From positions 1 through 64,000 of the forward strand of contig CAZOQS010000002.1 in NCBI GenBank assembly GCA_964582475.1: 64,000 nucleotides of DNA, read 5' to 3'. Position 1 is the first letter of the stretch. Every line of letters starts with the position of its first letter. This document shows positions 40,368 through 49,076 of this stretch, in pieces. The notes beneath the pieces were generated by a model. It searched no databases, had not been told where the DNA came from, and saw only the letters and a list, made by a program, of their open reading frames with translations. This DNA is from JAGOTP01 sp964582475 (lineage in GTDB: Bacteria > Patescibacteriota > Patescibacteriia > 2-12-FULL-60-25). A program made the position numbers and the translations under genes.

Positions 40368-41461
40368 ACATTCTTTTTGCTGGGGGAGGCTCGCTTGGTC
40401 CCGTGACGCCGCTCATTGCGACCGCTCGGGCCTTAACACGGTTAGAAAAAAATCTGACGTGTGCCTGGATTGGGACGCCGACCGGACCAGAGCAGCTCCT
40501 CGCAAAAGAAGAGGGGATGCAGTTTTCGAGTTTACCGGTCGTGAAGTTGCCGCGTTATCCCTCGATCAAATGGCTGACACTCCCGTTTGATTGGCTTCGT
40601 GTGCGTCGTTTGGCGGGGGCCGAGCTGGATCGCTTGAAACCAGATGTGGTGGTTTCGGTTGGAGGGTTTACAGCAACGCCGGTGATGATTGAAGCAGTCC
40701 GCCGTGGCATTCCTTGTGTCATGCATCAGCTCGACCTGAAGCCGGGGCTTTCGAACCGCCGTGTCGCGCGGATCTGTGCGAGTGTGACCACCTCTTTTGA
40801 ATACGAGAAACCGCCTTTTGGCGAATGGGTATCGGATGAACGCATTGCTTCGCCCACGCGTTTTACGCGAGCGGATCTTCCGTCGCGGACAGCCGCAGCG
40901 AAACACTTCGGGCTCGATGCAAAAAAGCCTGTGACCTTGATCGTGGGTGGGGGAACCGGTGCCCAAGCGCTGAATGAGCATGTCGCAAGAACCTTGCCGA
41001 GTTGGTTGAAGCAGACGCAGGTCCTTCACTTAACCGGCAAAGGAAAAATCAAAGATCTCAAAGATCGAACGGGTTACGTTGTTCGAGAGCTGCTCGTGGA
41101 TGATATGGATCAGGCGTATGTCCTGGCAGACCTCGCCATTTCCCGCGCCGGCTTCGCCTCGCTCGCTGAGATGACAGCGACGCTCATGATTCCAACGATT
41201 GCCATCCCACTCCCAGGCACGGAACAAGAAGATAATGCGCGTGCCTTTGAAGAGCGCGGTGGGTTGGTGGTCGTCCAGCAATCGCACCCAAGATTTGATG
41301 ATGAAGTGCTCTCGGCCGCGAGACTGCTCTTAGAGGATGGAGAGGCACGCAGCGCAATGGCCGAAGCCGCGCACGCCTTTCTTCCTACAGATGACGGCAC
41401 GGCGCTCGCGAAACGGATTTTGAAAGTCGTGGCGAACAAGAACAAGGAGAAAAAGAAGTGA
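40364..41461 (+). CDS. murG: MurG-like UDP-GlcNAc:lipid I transferase
   Basis: A 365-residue GT28 enzyme that would convert lipid I to lipid II. The C-terminal donor-binding domain is typical: 'LIVGGGTGAQALNEHVAR', 'LAISRAGFASLAEMTATLMI' and 'IPLPGTEQEDNARAFEE'. The N-terminal loop reads GGGSLGPVTP, where well-studied MurG proteins have GGTGGH; the conserved histidine is absent. Operon position after mraY and ftsW supports the MurG role, so this is more likely a lineage variant than a different enzyme. The gene ends just before a long inverted repeat. Confidence 0.85.
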   Translation: MNILFAGGGSLGPVTPLIATARALTRLEKNLTCAWIGTPTGPEQLLAKEEGMQFSSLPVVKLPRYPSIKWLTLPFDWLRVRRLAGAELDRLKPDVVVSVGGFTATPVMIEAVRRGIPCVMHQLDLKPGLSNRRVARICASVTTSFEYEKPPFGEWVSDERIASPTRFTRADLPSRTAAAKHFGLDAKKPVTLIVGGGTGAQALNEHVARTLPSWLKQTQVLHLTGKGKIKDLKDRTGYVVRELLVDDMDQAYVLADLAISRAGFASLAEMTATLMIPTIAIPLPGTEQEDNARAFEERGGLVVVQQSHPRFDDEVLSAARLLLEDGEARSAMAEAAHAFLPTDDGTALAKRILKVVANKNKEKKK

Positions 41462-41484
41462 GTAAAAGAGAAATATAAAAACCA

Positions 41485-41649
41485 AAACCCAGGAGCTGGG
41501 AGCTTTTCACTTGCGAGGTAACTCGCGCTTAGGATTGTCGCTCCGATTTGCACGTGGGGATCTTTGCTCCTCTTTGTGCGTTGTTCGCGTTCCGCTCACA
41601 CGGACTCAAACATCCCTCGCTGCGTTCAAATCTCCCAGCTCCTGGGTTT
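41485..41649. repeat. 18-bp perfect inverted repeat with a 129-base loop between murG and topA
   Basis: AAACCCAGGAGCTGGGAG (41485-41502) is the exact reverse complement of 41632-41649. Each arm also contains its own small palindrome (CCCAG...CTGGG). The flanking genes converge here, so it may be a two-way terminator, but the loop is unusually long. Confidence 0.85.
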
Positions 41650-41662
41650 ATTCTTGTTATCG

Positions 41663-44245
41663 TCACTTCGCCTTCTTCGCGCGCGTTTTCTTCGCTGGCG
41701 CCAATTCGCGTCGTTCTTCGATCAGTTTCACGGCTTCCTCGAGGCTAATCTTCGTTGGGTCGATTGTTTTTGGGATTGTGGCGTTTATGTCGCCATGCTT
41801 CACGTACGCGCCGTAGCGGCCATCGTGGACGGTTATATCGCCTTTGTCGGCAGGGTGGGCACCGAGACTTCGGCCTGCGCTCTTGGCTCCGCGTCCGCCG
41901 CGGCCTTTCTTTGGTTCGGCGAGGAGAGCGAGGGCTCGTTCTAACGTAACGGTTAAGACATCATCCTCTGCTTGAAGAGAGCGGAAGTCGCCATCGTGGA
42001 CGATGTAGGGACCAAAGCGACCGAGACCCGCGCGGATATCTTTGCCGGAGGTGACGTCGACACCAAGCAAACGTGGCAACGACAAGAGGCCGAGCGCCTG
42101 TGCACGATCGAGGTTTTCAATCGAAACAGTTTTTGGAATCGAGACACGTTTTGGCTTGTCTTTCGACTTCGGGTCTTCTGGATCTTCGCCGAGCTGGAGA
42201 TAGGGGCCGTAACTTCCGGTGCGCAAATAAATCTGTTTGCCTGAAACGTCATCCGTCCCAAGAGTCGTCGGGCCTTGCTGAGCATGAGCGAGAAGCTCTG
42301 CCAAACGCGCAGGCGTGATATCGCCAGGCAAGAAGTCTGGTTCAAGCGAGGCTTTCACGGGCGTTCCGTGTTCTGGATGCAAACCTTCAAGGTATGGTCC
42401 AAAGCGACCGATGAAGAACTGCATGTTAGGCGCCGTGAGAATTTCAATGTGACGCGCATTAGTTGTGTCATCTTTACGGGTTGTTTCCTCTTCTACTTTT
42501 TGTGCCAAGCCGGTTGGGCCTTGGTAGAACTTTTTCAAATATTCCAACCAATCGGCATGACCGGTCGCAATTTGGTCGAGTTCATCTTCCATTTTCGAGG
42601 TGAATGCAATTTGCACGAGGTCAGGGAACGAGCGCTCTAAATATTGCACCACCGCAAATCCGGTGAAGGTTGGGGCGAGCGAGCCGCTGACTTTTTTCAC
42701 ATAGGTACGATCCACGAGTGTTCCGATCGTCGCGGCGTAGGTACTTGGGCGACCGATCCCTTCTTTTTCCATGAACTGCACCAAGCCGGCTTCACTGAAG
42801 CGTCCTGGAGGTTTTGTTTCGTGGGTCTTTGGTTCGACCGAGACGCAGTTGGGCGTCATCCCTTCCTTGAGCGCAGGGAGAGGACGTTCCTGATCAGTGA
42901 GGGCTTCTTCGGTGTCTTCCTTGCCTTCAACGTAGGCGCGCAAAAAACCAGGCGACACAATGCGCATCCCGTTCGCCTGAAAGACTGTTCCTTCGGCGGC
43001 ATCAATCGTAATCTGTGATTGCATGAGCGTTGCGTCCGGCATTTGGCTGGCCATCGCACGCATCCAAATCAATTCGTACAACTCACGTTCTTCGCCACGC
43101 ACGTCGAGTTCACTTGGAGGTGTAAACGACAAGCTCGGACGAATGGCTTCGTGGGCTTCCTGAGCGCCTTTGGAGGTCGAGGCGTGGGTGCGCGCGGTTT
43201 CAGGAACAAACTCACTGCCAAAGCGATCCTGGATACGTGCACGAATACTCTGCACGGCTTCTTGCGACAAAACGGTCGAGTCCGTACGCATGTAGGTGAT
43301 GTGACCTTGTTCGTACAGCTTCTGTGCAAGCGACATACTGTCTTTGGACGAGAGTCCGAGCTTGCGGTTCGCTTCTTGTTGAAGGGTGGATGTTGTAAAC
43401 GGAGCAGGTGCTTTACGGGAGGTCTGTTTTTCTTGGACTTCACGAACCGTCCACGTACCCGCACGACAGGCTTCTGCAATCGCCTTGGCTTTTTCTTCGT
43501 CTAACACAACCACGCCGGTTGCTTTGCTGAGCTCGCCGGTCGCTTCATCAAAATGTTTTCCTGTAGCGACGATCCCGTCTTTTGTGCGAATGAGCTTCGC
43601 TTCAAAGTTCATCTTGTCCGATTCAAGTACGGCGAGTGCATCCCAGTAGGTGGCTTTCTTGAAGCGCATGCGGGCGCGTTCACGATCGACGATCGCTTTC
43701 AAGACAACCGATTGCACGCGACCAGCGGACAAGCCGTAGGCGATGCGTTTCCAGAGAACAGGGGAGACGGTGTAGCCCACGAGACGATCCAAGATGCGGC
43801 GCGTTTCTTGCGCGCGCACTAAACGTTCATCCAATTCGCGTGGATGCGCGATCGCGTTTTCAATCGCAAGCTTGGTGATTTCATGAAACACCATGCGCTT
43901 GACGGGCACTTTCGGTTTCAAGACTTCAAGCAAGTGCCAGCTGATGCTTTCTCCTTCGCGGTCTTCATCAGTTGCCAAGTAGACATCTTCCGCATCTTTG
44001 AGCGCGGTTTTTAATTCGGTGACGGTTTTCTTTTTGTTCTGAGAGATGACGTAGAGCGGCTCAAAGGTCTCTGGATCAACACCGAGTTTGCCTTGAGGGG
44101 TCTTTTTGAGGGCTTCTGGAACGTCCGCCGAAGAGGCGGGTAAATCGCGAATATGTCCCATCGAAGCGAGGACCGTATAGTCTTTTCCGAGGTATTTTCG
44201 GATGGTTTTGGCTTTTGTTGGGGACTCAACGATAACGAGGTGCAT
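41663..44245 (-). CDS. topA: DNA topoisomerase I
   Basis: An 860-residue type IA topoisomerase that relaxes negative supercoils. The Toprim domain ('LVIVESPTKAKTIRKYLG', 'YLATDEDREGESISWHL') is followed by the gate domains with the active-site tyrosine in 'QGHITYMRTDSTVLS'. 'EGIGRPSTYAATIGTLVDR' is intact. The tail (about 590-860) has four to five repeats of the 'GRFGPYLEG/GSYGPYLQLG' kind instead of zinc ribbons, and ends in a lysine-rich 'KKTRAKKAK'. TACACT lies 12 bases before the ATG. Confidence 0.96.
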   Translation of the reverse strand: MHLVIVESPTKAKTIRKYLGKDYTVLASMGHIRDLPASSADVPEALKKTPQGKLGVDPETFEPLYVISQNKKKTVTELKTALKDAEDVYLATDEDREGESISWHLLEVLKPKVPVKRMVFHEITKLAIENAIAHPRELDERLVRAQETRRILDRLVGYTVSPVLWKRIAYGLSAGRVQSVVLKAIVDRERARMRFKKATYWDALAVLESDKMNFEAKLIRTKDGIVATGKHFDEATGELSKATGVVVLDEEKAKAIAEACRAGTWTVREVQEKQTSRKAPAPFTTSTLQQEANRKLGLSSKDSMSLAQKLYEQGHITYMRTDSTVLSQEAVQSIRARIQDRFGSEFVPETARTHASTSKGAQEAHEAIRPSLSFTPPSELDVRGEERELYELIWMRAMASQMPDATLMQSQITIDAAEGTVFQANGMRIVSPGFLRAYVEGKEDTEEALTDQERPLPALKEGMTPNCVSVEPKTHETKPPGRFSEAGLVQFMEKEGIGRPSTYAATIGTLVDRTYVKKVSGSLAPTFTGFAVVQYLERSFPDLVQIAFTSKMEDELDQIATGHADWLEYLKKFYQGPTGLAQKVEEETTRKDDTTNARHIEILTAPNMQFFIGRFGPYLEGLHPEHGTPVKASLEPDFLPGDITPARLAELLAHAQQGPTTLGTDDVSGKQIYLRTGSYGPYLQLGEDPEDPKSKDKPKRVSIPKTVSIENLDRAQALGLLSLPRLLGVDVTSGKDIRAGLGRFGPYIVHDGDFRSLQAEDDVLTVTLERALALLAEPKKGRGGRGAKSAGRSLGAHPADKGDITVHDGRYGAYVKHGDINATIPKTIDPTKISLEEAVKLIEERRELAPAKKTRAKKAK

Positions 44246-44293
44246 AGAGATGGGGCTAGTGTACTGATGGACGGGGTCCGTGACAACTAAGGC

Positions 44294-45388
44294 TTAATTT
44301 CGCCCCCACGTTTGATTCGGGAGGCGTACGACCAATTGTTTGAGCTCGAGCATGCTGAGGGCTTGGCTGATGCGACCGATAGACCAGTCCCCGCGACGTG
44401 AAAGCTCATCCGCGGTCTGAGGGGAGGTAAGTTCTTCAAAAAGGGACTGCTCGTCTGGGGTGAGTGGTAGGACGAGTTGCGCCTGAGCGCAGCTTTCGAC
44501 GCGATCAACGTTCAACGCCTCGAAGATGTCGTTCGCGTCAGCACACAGGCGCGCCCCTGAGCGCAGAAGTTGATGGGTTCCCGTCGAAACGTCCGACCAG
44601 ATCGAACCGGGAACCGCCAACACCTCACGGCCTTCTTCGAGTGCGCTGCGTGCCGTAATCAGCGTGCCGCTGTCGAGTGCGGCTTCGATCACGACCACGG
44701 CTTTCACGAGGCCGGCGATGATCCGATTCCGAATCGGGAAATAGCCTGGACGTGGATCCGTCCCGAGAGGGAACTCCGAAAGAACGCAGCCGCCCTGGCT
44801 TAAGATGCGTGCAGCAAGTTCTTTGTTGCGGCTTGGGTAAATGCTCGTTTCGTCTACCCCTGATCCAAGCACGGCGCAGGTATAGCCTTGATGTTCAAGA
44901 GCGACTTCATGTGCGTAGGCGTCCGTTCCGAGCGCGAGGCCCGAGATGATCGGAATGCCTGCGCGGACGACGGGTTCGATTAGGCGTCGGATCGCTTGGC
45001 GTCCGTAGTCAGTTGGACGTCGTGTACCGACGACCGCGATGCTGGGCAGGGGAGGCGGAAGGGCGCCACGCACGAACAGCACTTCGGGTGGATCGTAAAT
45101 CGTCTTGAGAGCGATCGGGTAGTCCGAATCGGTTCTGAGTAAAATCCGTACGTCTGCTTGGACGAGCTGATCTTCAAACTGCGCAACATCGAACGTTGCG
45201 CGTGCTCTAACAAAGCGTCGGATGAGATCTGAGCCGGCGCCTGTGCCCTCTAACGTCTTTGAGGAAGCGCGCCAGAGGTCTTCTGGATTGGTAGAGTGCG
45301 TTAAAAATCGTCGCAGGGTAGCGCTTCCGACGCCGTCACACGAGGCGATCGCTCCCCAGAGGAGTCGGTGGTTCTGTTGCAGGGTCAT
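44294..45388 (-). CDS. dprA: DNA processing protein DprA
   Basis: A 364-residue DprA that loads RecA on incoming single-stranded DNA during transformation. The Rossmann core has 'IAVVGTRRPTDYGRQAI', 'ISGLALGTDAYAHEVAL', 'LGSGVDETSIYPSRN' and 'FPIRNRIIAGL'. A C-terminal winged-helix-like domain ('SRRGDWSIGRISQALSMLEL') follows. ATG 45388 matches the family start; ATG 45409 is seven codons upstream. Either way the gene starts inside the end of pth (53-74 base overlap). It implies competence together with comF at 63137. Confidence 0.93.
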   Translation of the reverse strand: MTLQQNHRLLWGAIASCDGVGSATLRRFLTHSTNPEDLWRASSKTLEGTGAGSDLIRRFVRARATFDVAQFEDQLVQADVRILLRTDSDYPIALKTIYDPPEVLFVRGALPPPLPSIAVVGTRRPTDYGRQAIRRLIEPVVRAGIPIISGLALGTDAYAHEVALEHQGYTCAVLGSGVDETSIYPSRNKELAARILSQGGCVLSEFPLGTDPRPGYFPIRNRIIAGLVKAVVVIEAALDSGTLITARSALEEGREVLAVPGSIWSDVSTGTHQLLRSGARLCADANDIFEALNVDRVESCAQAQLVLPLTPDEQSLFEELTSPQTADELSRRGDWSIGRISQALSMLELKQLVVRLPNQTWGRN

Positions 45389-45962
45389 GTTTAACCCCGT
45401 TCCACACATTCATCGTCTTCGTCAAGCCCTCACGCACCCAGCATTCAATCGCATCAGCTCCACGCGTGAGGAGGTCTGGAAGTTTTGCTTGTTCTTCAGG
45501 CGTGAACCGCTCCAACACATAGTCTTTCGAAATGCGTGGCGCAACCGGTCGACCAATTCCCATGCGTAAGCGCGCAAACTGCTGCGTTCCTGTTTGTTCG
45601 TAGATGGAAGCGATGCCATTGTGTCCGGCCGCATTCCCACCCTCACGAAACGCGAACGTTCCTAATGGAAAATCCAACTCGTCTTGAACGATCAGGATCT
45701 GCGTGAGTGGAATTTTAAAATAGTGCGCGACGGATTGCAGTGCGCGCCCGGACTCGTTCATGTAGGTCGTTGGCAGCGACAACAAGATTTGGTGGTGATC
45801 AACGCGAATATCGGCAAGCAGGGTATGCAAGCTTCGCTCTTCGCGGAAGGTGGAGCCTGAACGTTTGGCGAGTGTTTCAAGCGTACGCCAGCCTAGGTTG
45901 TGACGTGTGTCTGCGTATTCTTGGCCGGGATTGCCAAGTCCAACGATCAAGTACTTCGGCAT
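45336..45962 (-). CDS. pth: Peptidyl-tRNA hydrolase
   Basis: A 208-residue Pth that recycles peptidyl-tRNA. Key motifs: 'LIVGLGNPGQEYADTRHNLG' with the catalytic His, 'LPTTYMNESGRAL', 'ILIVQDELDFPLGTFAFREGG' and 'AGHNGIASI'. It follows der by 3 bases and its last 17-24 codons overlap dprA, so der-pth-dprA are one unit. Confidence 0.95.
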   Translation of the reverse strand: MPKYLIVGLGNPGQEYADTRHNLGWRTLETLAKRSGSTFREERSLHTLLADIRVDHHQILLSLPTTYMNESGRALQSVAHYFKIPLTQILIVQDELDFPLGTFAFREGGNAAGHNGIASIYEQTGTQQFARLRMGIGRPVAPRISKDYVLERFTPEEQAKLPDLLTRGADAIECWVREGLTKTMNVWNGVKHDPATEPPTPLGSDRLV

Positions 45963-45965
45963 GGA

Positions 45966-47483
45966 TTACTGGTACTTCTGACGACGACGCGTCTGGTTTA
46001 CAAGGACCGGCTTCTCGCGAATCTTTCCTGCAACCGCTTCCATACCAGGGCCAAAGACGTTACCTGCTTTCTGCGACTTCGCGACAGGGAGGTTGCGGAC
46101 CTTGGTGATGATTGGGGTACCGGTGAAGAGGAACTTGTTGCGCAAGCGCTTTTCAAAAAACTTCAACCAGTTGTTGTGAATGCTATCCTTTTCGCCGTGG
46201 ACCGTCATGAGGAAGGTTGGCGGTTCGTGGTCAACCTGAGCCACATCGTAAATACGAGGGGACTTTGGACCGTAGGACGTCAGTGGCTTCATCGCTTTGA
46301 TACAGGCTTTCAACAATTTGTTGAGAGCGTTGTATTCGATGTGACGCTTGCGTTCTTCCTGAATCTTCAACGCGTGTTCCAGAAGCGTCGTCATACGCTG
46401 CTTCTTGAGTGCACTTACGAAGATCATTGGTGCCCAGTTCAAGAAAGGGAAGAGGGAGCGTACGAGGACTTCAAATTTTTCGGAGGTGTGCGTGTCTTTT
46501 GCAGGAATCAAGTCCCACTTGTTGGCGACTAAGATAACACCCTTCGCACGTTCTGCGAGGTAGCCGGCCAACGCGCGGTCCTGTGAAGTTGGATCTTCGC
46601 TGGCATCAAATACCAAGAAGGCGACGTCACAGGCATCAATGGCACCCATGTTGCGTTGGACGCCCGCTTCTTCAATTTCGGTACGCAACGATTTGTTGCG
46701 ACGCATTCCGGCCGTATCGATCAAGGTAATTTTGTGACCTTGGAATTCTAATTGCGTGTCCTGTGGTTCGCGGGTGGTGTGCGCAATTGGGGAAACGATG
46801 ACACGATCTTCATTCAAAATACCGTTTACAAGCGAGGACTTTCCTACGTTTGGACGACCGACGATCGCGATCTTCAAGCGCTCATCACGCTTCGCGTCGA
46901 GCGCAGGTGTTTTGCGGATGTCGAGTTCGCGGACGATTTCGTCGAGCAGGTCACCGACGCCGAGACCGGTGTTGGCGCTAATCGGACGGATCTTCTCAAG
47001 GTGAAGCGAAAAGAAGCCTGGATCGGTTGAAGAGGCGAATTCCTTCATCGTGTCGACTTTGTTCACCACCAGCCAGACTTCTTTCTTGTGGTGCTTAAGA
47101 ACGAACTCAGCCAATTCACTATCTTGGATCAGGGGGCCGGTTTTTCCATCCACGACGAACAAGACGAGGTCGGCGTCCTCGATCGCGTTCAGGGACTGGA
47201 TTTTGATTTGGTCACCAACGAAGTTCTGTTCGGTGTCCATTCCACCCGTATCGATACAGGCGAATTCACGTCCACGCCACAAGACAAGGCCCTGCTTGCG
47301 ATCGCGGGTCGTGTGGGCGTCTTTGCTTACGAGAGCATGACCGCTTTCGGTTAAGCGGTTCCAAAGGCTTGATTTACCCACGTTTGTTCGGCCAACCAGG
47401 GCGACGCGCGGGAGCCGACCCTCCGGTTTGGCGGGCTTGGCGGGGGTGACAGGTTCGACGGGCGTATCCAGGTTGAGGTCCAT
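45966..47483 (-). CDS. der: Ribosome-biogenesis GTPase Der
   Basis: A 505-residue Der (EngA) with two tandem GTPase domains: 'VALVGRTNVGKSSLWNRL' / 'CIDTGGMD' / 'NKVD', and 'IAIVGRPNVGKSSLVNGI' / 'LIDTAGM' / 'NKWD'. A C-terminal KH-like domain follows (about 380-470, 'PPTFLMTVHGEKDSIHNNWL'). It helps 50S assembly. The extra N-terminal 25 residues are proline/lysine-rich. One base after the LCP gene. Confidence 0.96.
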   Translation of the reverse strand: MDLNLDTPVEPVTPAKPAKPEGRLPRVALVGRTNVGKSSLWNRLTESGHALVSKDAHTTRDRKQGLVLWRGREFACIDTGGMDTEQNFVGDQIKIQSLNAIEDADLVLFVVDGKTGPLIQDSELAEFVLKHHKKEVWLVVNKVDTMKEFASSTDPGFFSLHLEKIRPISANTGLGVGDLLDEIVRELDIRKTPALDAKRDERLKIAIVGRPNVGKSSLVNGILNEDRVIVSPIAHTTREPQDTQLEFQGHKITLIDTAGMRRNKSLRTEIEEAGVQRNMGAIDACDVAFLVFDASEDPTSQDRALAGYLAERAKGVILVANKWDLIPAKDTHTSEKFEVLVRSLFPFLNWAPMIFVSALKKQRMTTLLEHALKIQEERKRHIEYNALNKLLKACIKAMKPLTSYGPKSPRIYDVAQVDHEPPTFLMTVHGEKDSIHNNWLKFFEKRLRNKFLFTGTPIITKVRNLPVAKSQKAGNVFGPGMEAVAGKIREKPVLVNQTRRRQKYQ

Positions 47484-47484
47484 A

Positions 47485-48969
47485 TTAGAGGGGGGAATTC
47501 AGGAGAGGATAGCTGGCTTCGCCTAAAATGACAAAAAAGTCGACTTCTGAGGGGCTTAAGGGCTTTTCGGGGGCGAGGCCATCTTCGGGTCGGATCATCT
47601 CCGGTTGGTTCAAAGAAACGGTTGCTTGGAGGGATTTCTTGAGTTTTGTGAGTTCTTGGGGTTTTTTGCCTTGAGTAAGGTCAAAAATCACGGTTTCCTC
47701 GTACCCGCGTCGAATCGCGTTGCCAAAGGTTTTGACTTCGTAGCCCCCTTTTTCGAGTTTTGCAGCCATTTGAGCGGCGAATCCGGTGCGCGTCGTGCCA
47801 TTTCGGACCTCGATGCGAGGCTTGACCTGGGGGGCGACCGTCTGTTCGGCGGTGGCGGCGGTTGAAGTCGCTGAGCCGGCAGCCGCTTCTTTGAATGGTT
47901 CAGCGGCCAACGCGCGGATATCGGACCAGTCCGGCTTACGCGGGAAGAGCATGAACGCTCCATTTACGTTGGCAGCCACCAGTTCCTTCCCCGGTTCGTC
48001 GGTGAGGACCTGGAGGTTTACTTGGTCACTCGAGAAGTCCTTCAAGATGGGAGCAAGAGCCAAGGCACTCCAAGGAGTGAAGTCTGTTTGAATGTGGTTC
48101 GTAACAGCGGTGTAGAGATCGGCGAGGGCGCGATGATCGGTGAGGGTGCCGAGGGAGAGGAGTTTGTCACGCACTGCCATGATCACGACCTGCTGACGAC
48201 GGCTACGAGCGAAGTCACTGCCCTCTCCATTATTTCCATGACGCGAACGTGCGTAGATGAGCGCGGTCTTTCCATCCATCTTCTGTGGACCTTTGCGGAA
48301 AGAGACCGTCATCCACTTTTTATCAGCGGTTGGATACTGATAGTCCGTAAACGTCCGTTCCACCGTTACGTTGATTCCTCCAAGTGCATCCACAAACTTC
48401 GCAAAACCGGCGAAGTCGATCTTGAGGACGTGATCGATCGGTTGTCCGAGGAGCGCGGAGAAGGCTTCAGCGGTACGGGTGGCACCTTCTCCTGGATGGT
48501 CTTGTTCAAAATACGCGTTCACAGCGTTGATCTTTTCAAAGCGCCCGCCGCCGAGCGGATAGGCAACATCACGCGGGATCGACAACATGCCGACGCGCTT
48601 TTGTTTCAAATCGATCGACGCCAAAATAATGGTATCGGTGAGCTGAGAGCCTTCATGGCCTTCACCGCCCACACCCAAGAGTAAGACGTTGAGACGGTCA
48701 CGCGTCACGACTTCTGGTGCGGTGGGGCTATCTGGCTTCAAGCCTGCTGCACGTTCAAGGTGTGAAATTAAGGGGAGACGTTGAATTTCGTCGATGACAC
48801 TTGTTCCACGAGCGCTGGCTCGATAGGAGGCGGTTGCGCCGGCTGCGGACAAGAGTCCAACGACCACTGAAAAAACAGCCGCAAGAATAATGGTCTGACG
48901 CGAGACAGAGCGTTCCGTAGAAACGATAAAATTCGTCGAGAGGGGATCGGATTTACGAAACGAAAGCAT
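47485..48969 (-). CDS. LytR-CpsA-Psr (LCP) family wall-polymer ligase with LytR_C domain
   Basis: A 494-residue protein with a cytoplasmic N-terminus, one transmembrane segment (about 26-50) and an extracytoplasmic LCP domain (about 108-290: 'LNVLLLGVGGEGHEGSQLTD', 'GMLSIPRDVAYPLGGGRFEK', 'DGKTALIYARSRHG'). Then comes a LytR_C domain (about 375-430, 'RIEVRNGTTRTGFAAQMA'). LCP enzymes attach secondary polymers to peptidoglycan from undecaprenyl carriers, which fits the WecA-type enzyme at 19560. An extended -10 (TGGTAGACT) ends 7 bases before the ATG. Confidence 0.92.
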   Translation of the reverse strand: MLSFRKSDPLSTNFIVSTERSVSRQTIILAAVFSVVVGLLSAAGATASYRASARGTSVIDEIQRLPLISHLERAAGLKPDSPTAPEVVTRDRLNVLLLGVGGEGHEGSQLTDTIILASIDLKQKRVGMLSIPRDVAYPLGGGRFEKINAVNAYFEQDHPGEGATRTAEAFSALLGQPIDHVLKIDFAGFAKFVDALGGINVTVERTFTDYQYPTADKKWMTVSFRKGPQKMDGKTALIYARSRHGNNGEGSDFARSRRQQVVIMAVRDKLLSLGTLTDHRALADLYTAVTNHIQTDFTPWSALALAPILKDFSSDQVNLQVLTDEPGKELVAANVNGAFMLFPRKPDWSDIRALAAEPFKEAAAGSATSTAATAEQTVAPQVKPRIEVRNGTTRTGFAAQMAAKLEKGGYEVKTFGNAIRRGYEETVIFDLTQGKKPQELTKLKKSLQATVSLNQPEMIRPEDGLAPEKPLSPSEVDFFVILGEASYPLLNSPL

Positions 48970-48976
48970 GGGATGC

Positions 48977-48985
48977 AGTCTACCA
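48977..48985 (-). promoter_or_regulatory. Extended -10 promoter of the LCP gene
   Basis: On the minus strand TGGTAGACT ends 7 bases before the ATG; TTGTTT lies 16 bases upstream of the -10 hexamer. Predicted leaderless. Confidence 0.6.
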
Positions 48986-49052
48986 TGCCTAGGTCCTGAA
49001 ACAACCCCATGGAGTGTGTGGATGAACCCGCCTATTAGACCGTTCGTGTGTA

Positions 49053-49061
49053 TGGTAGACT
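49053..49061 (+). promoter_or_regulatory. Extended -10 promoter of the secretion operon
   Basis: TGGTAGACT, identical to the divergent LCP promoter box, ends 15 bases before the ATG at 49077. Confidence 0.6.
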
Positions 49062-49076
49062 TGAGCCACGTTTTCT

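Noticed and set aside
41600..41650. T-arm-like GTTCAAATC near 41625
   Set aside because: The flanking bases do not form a T stem or any acceptor or anticodon arm; they belong to the inverted repeat.
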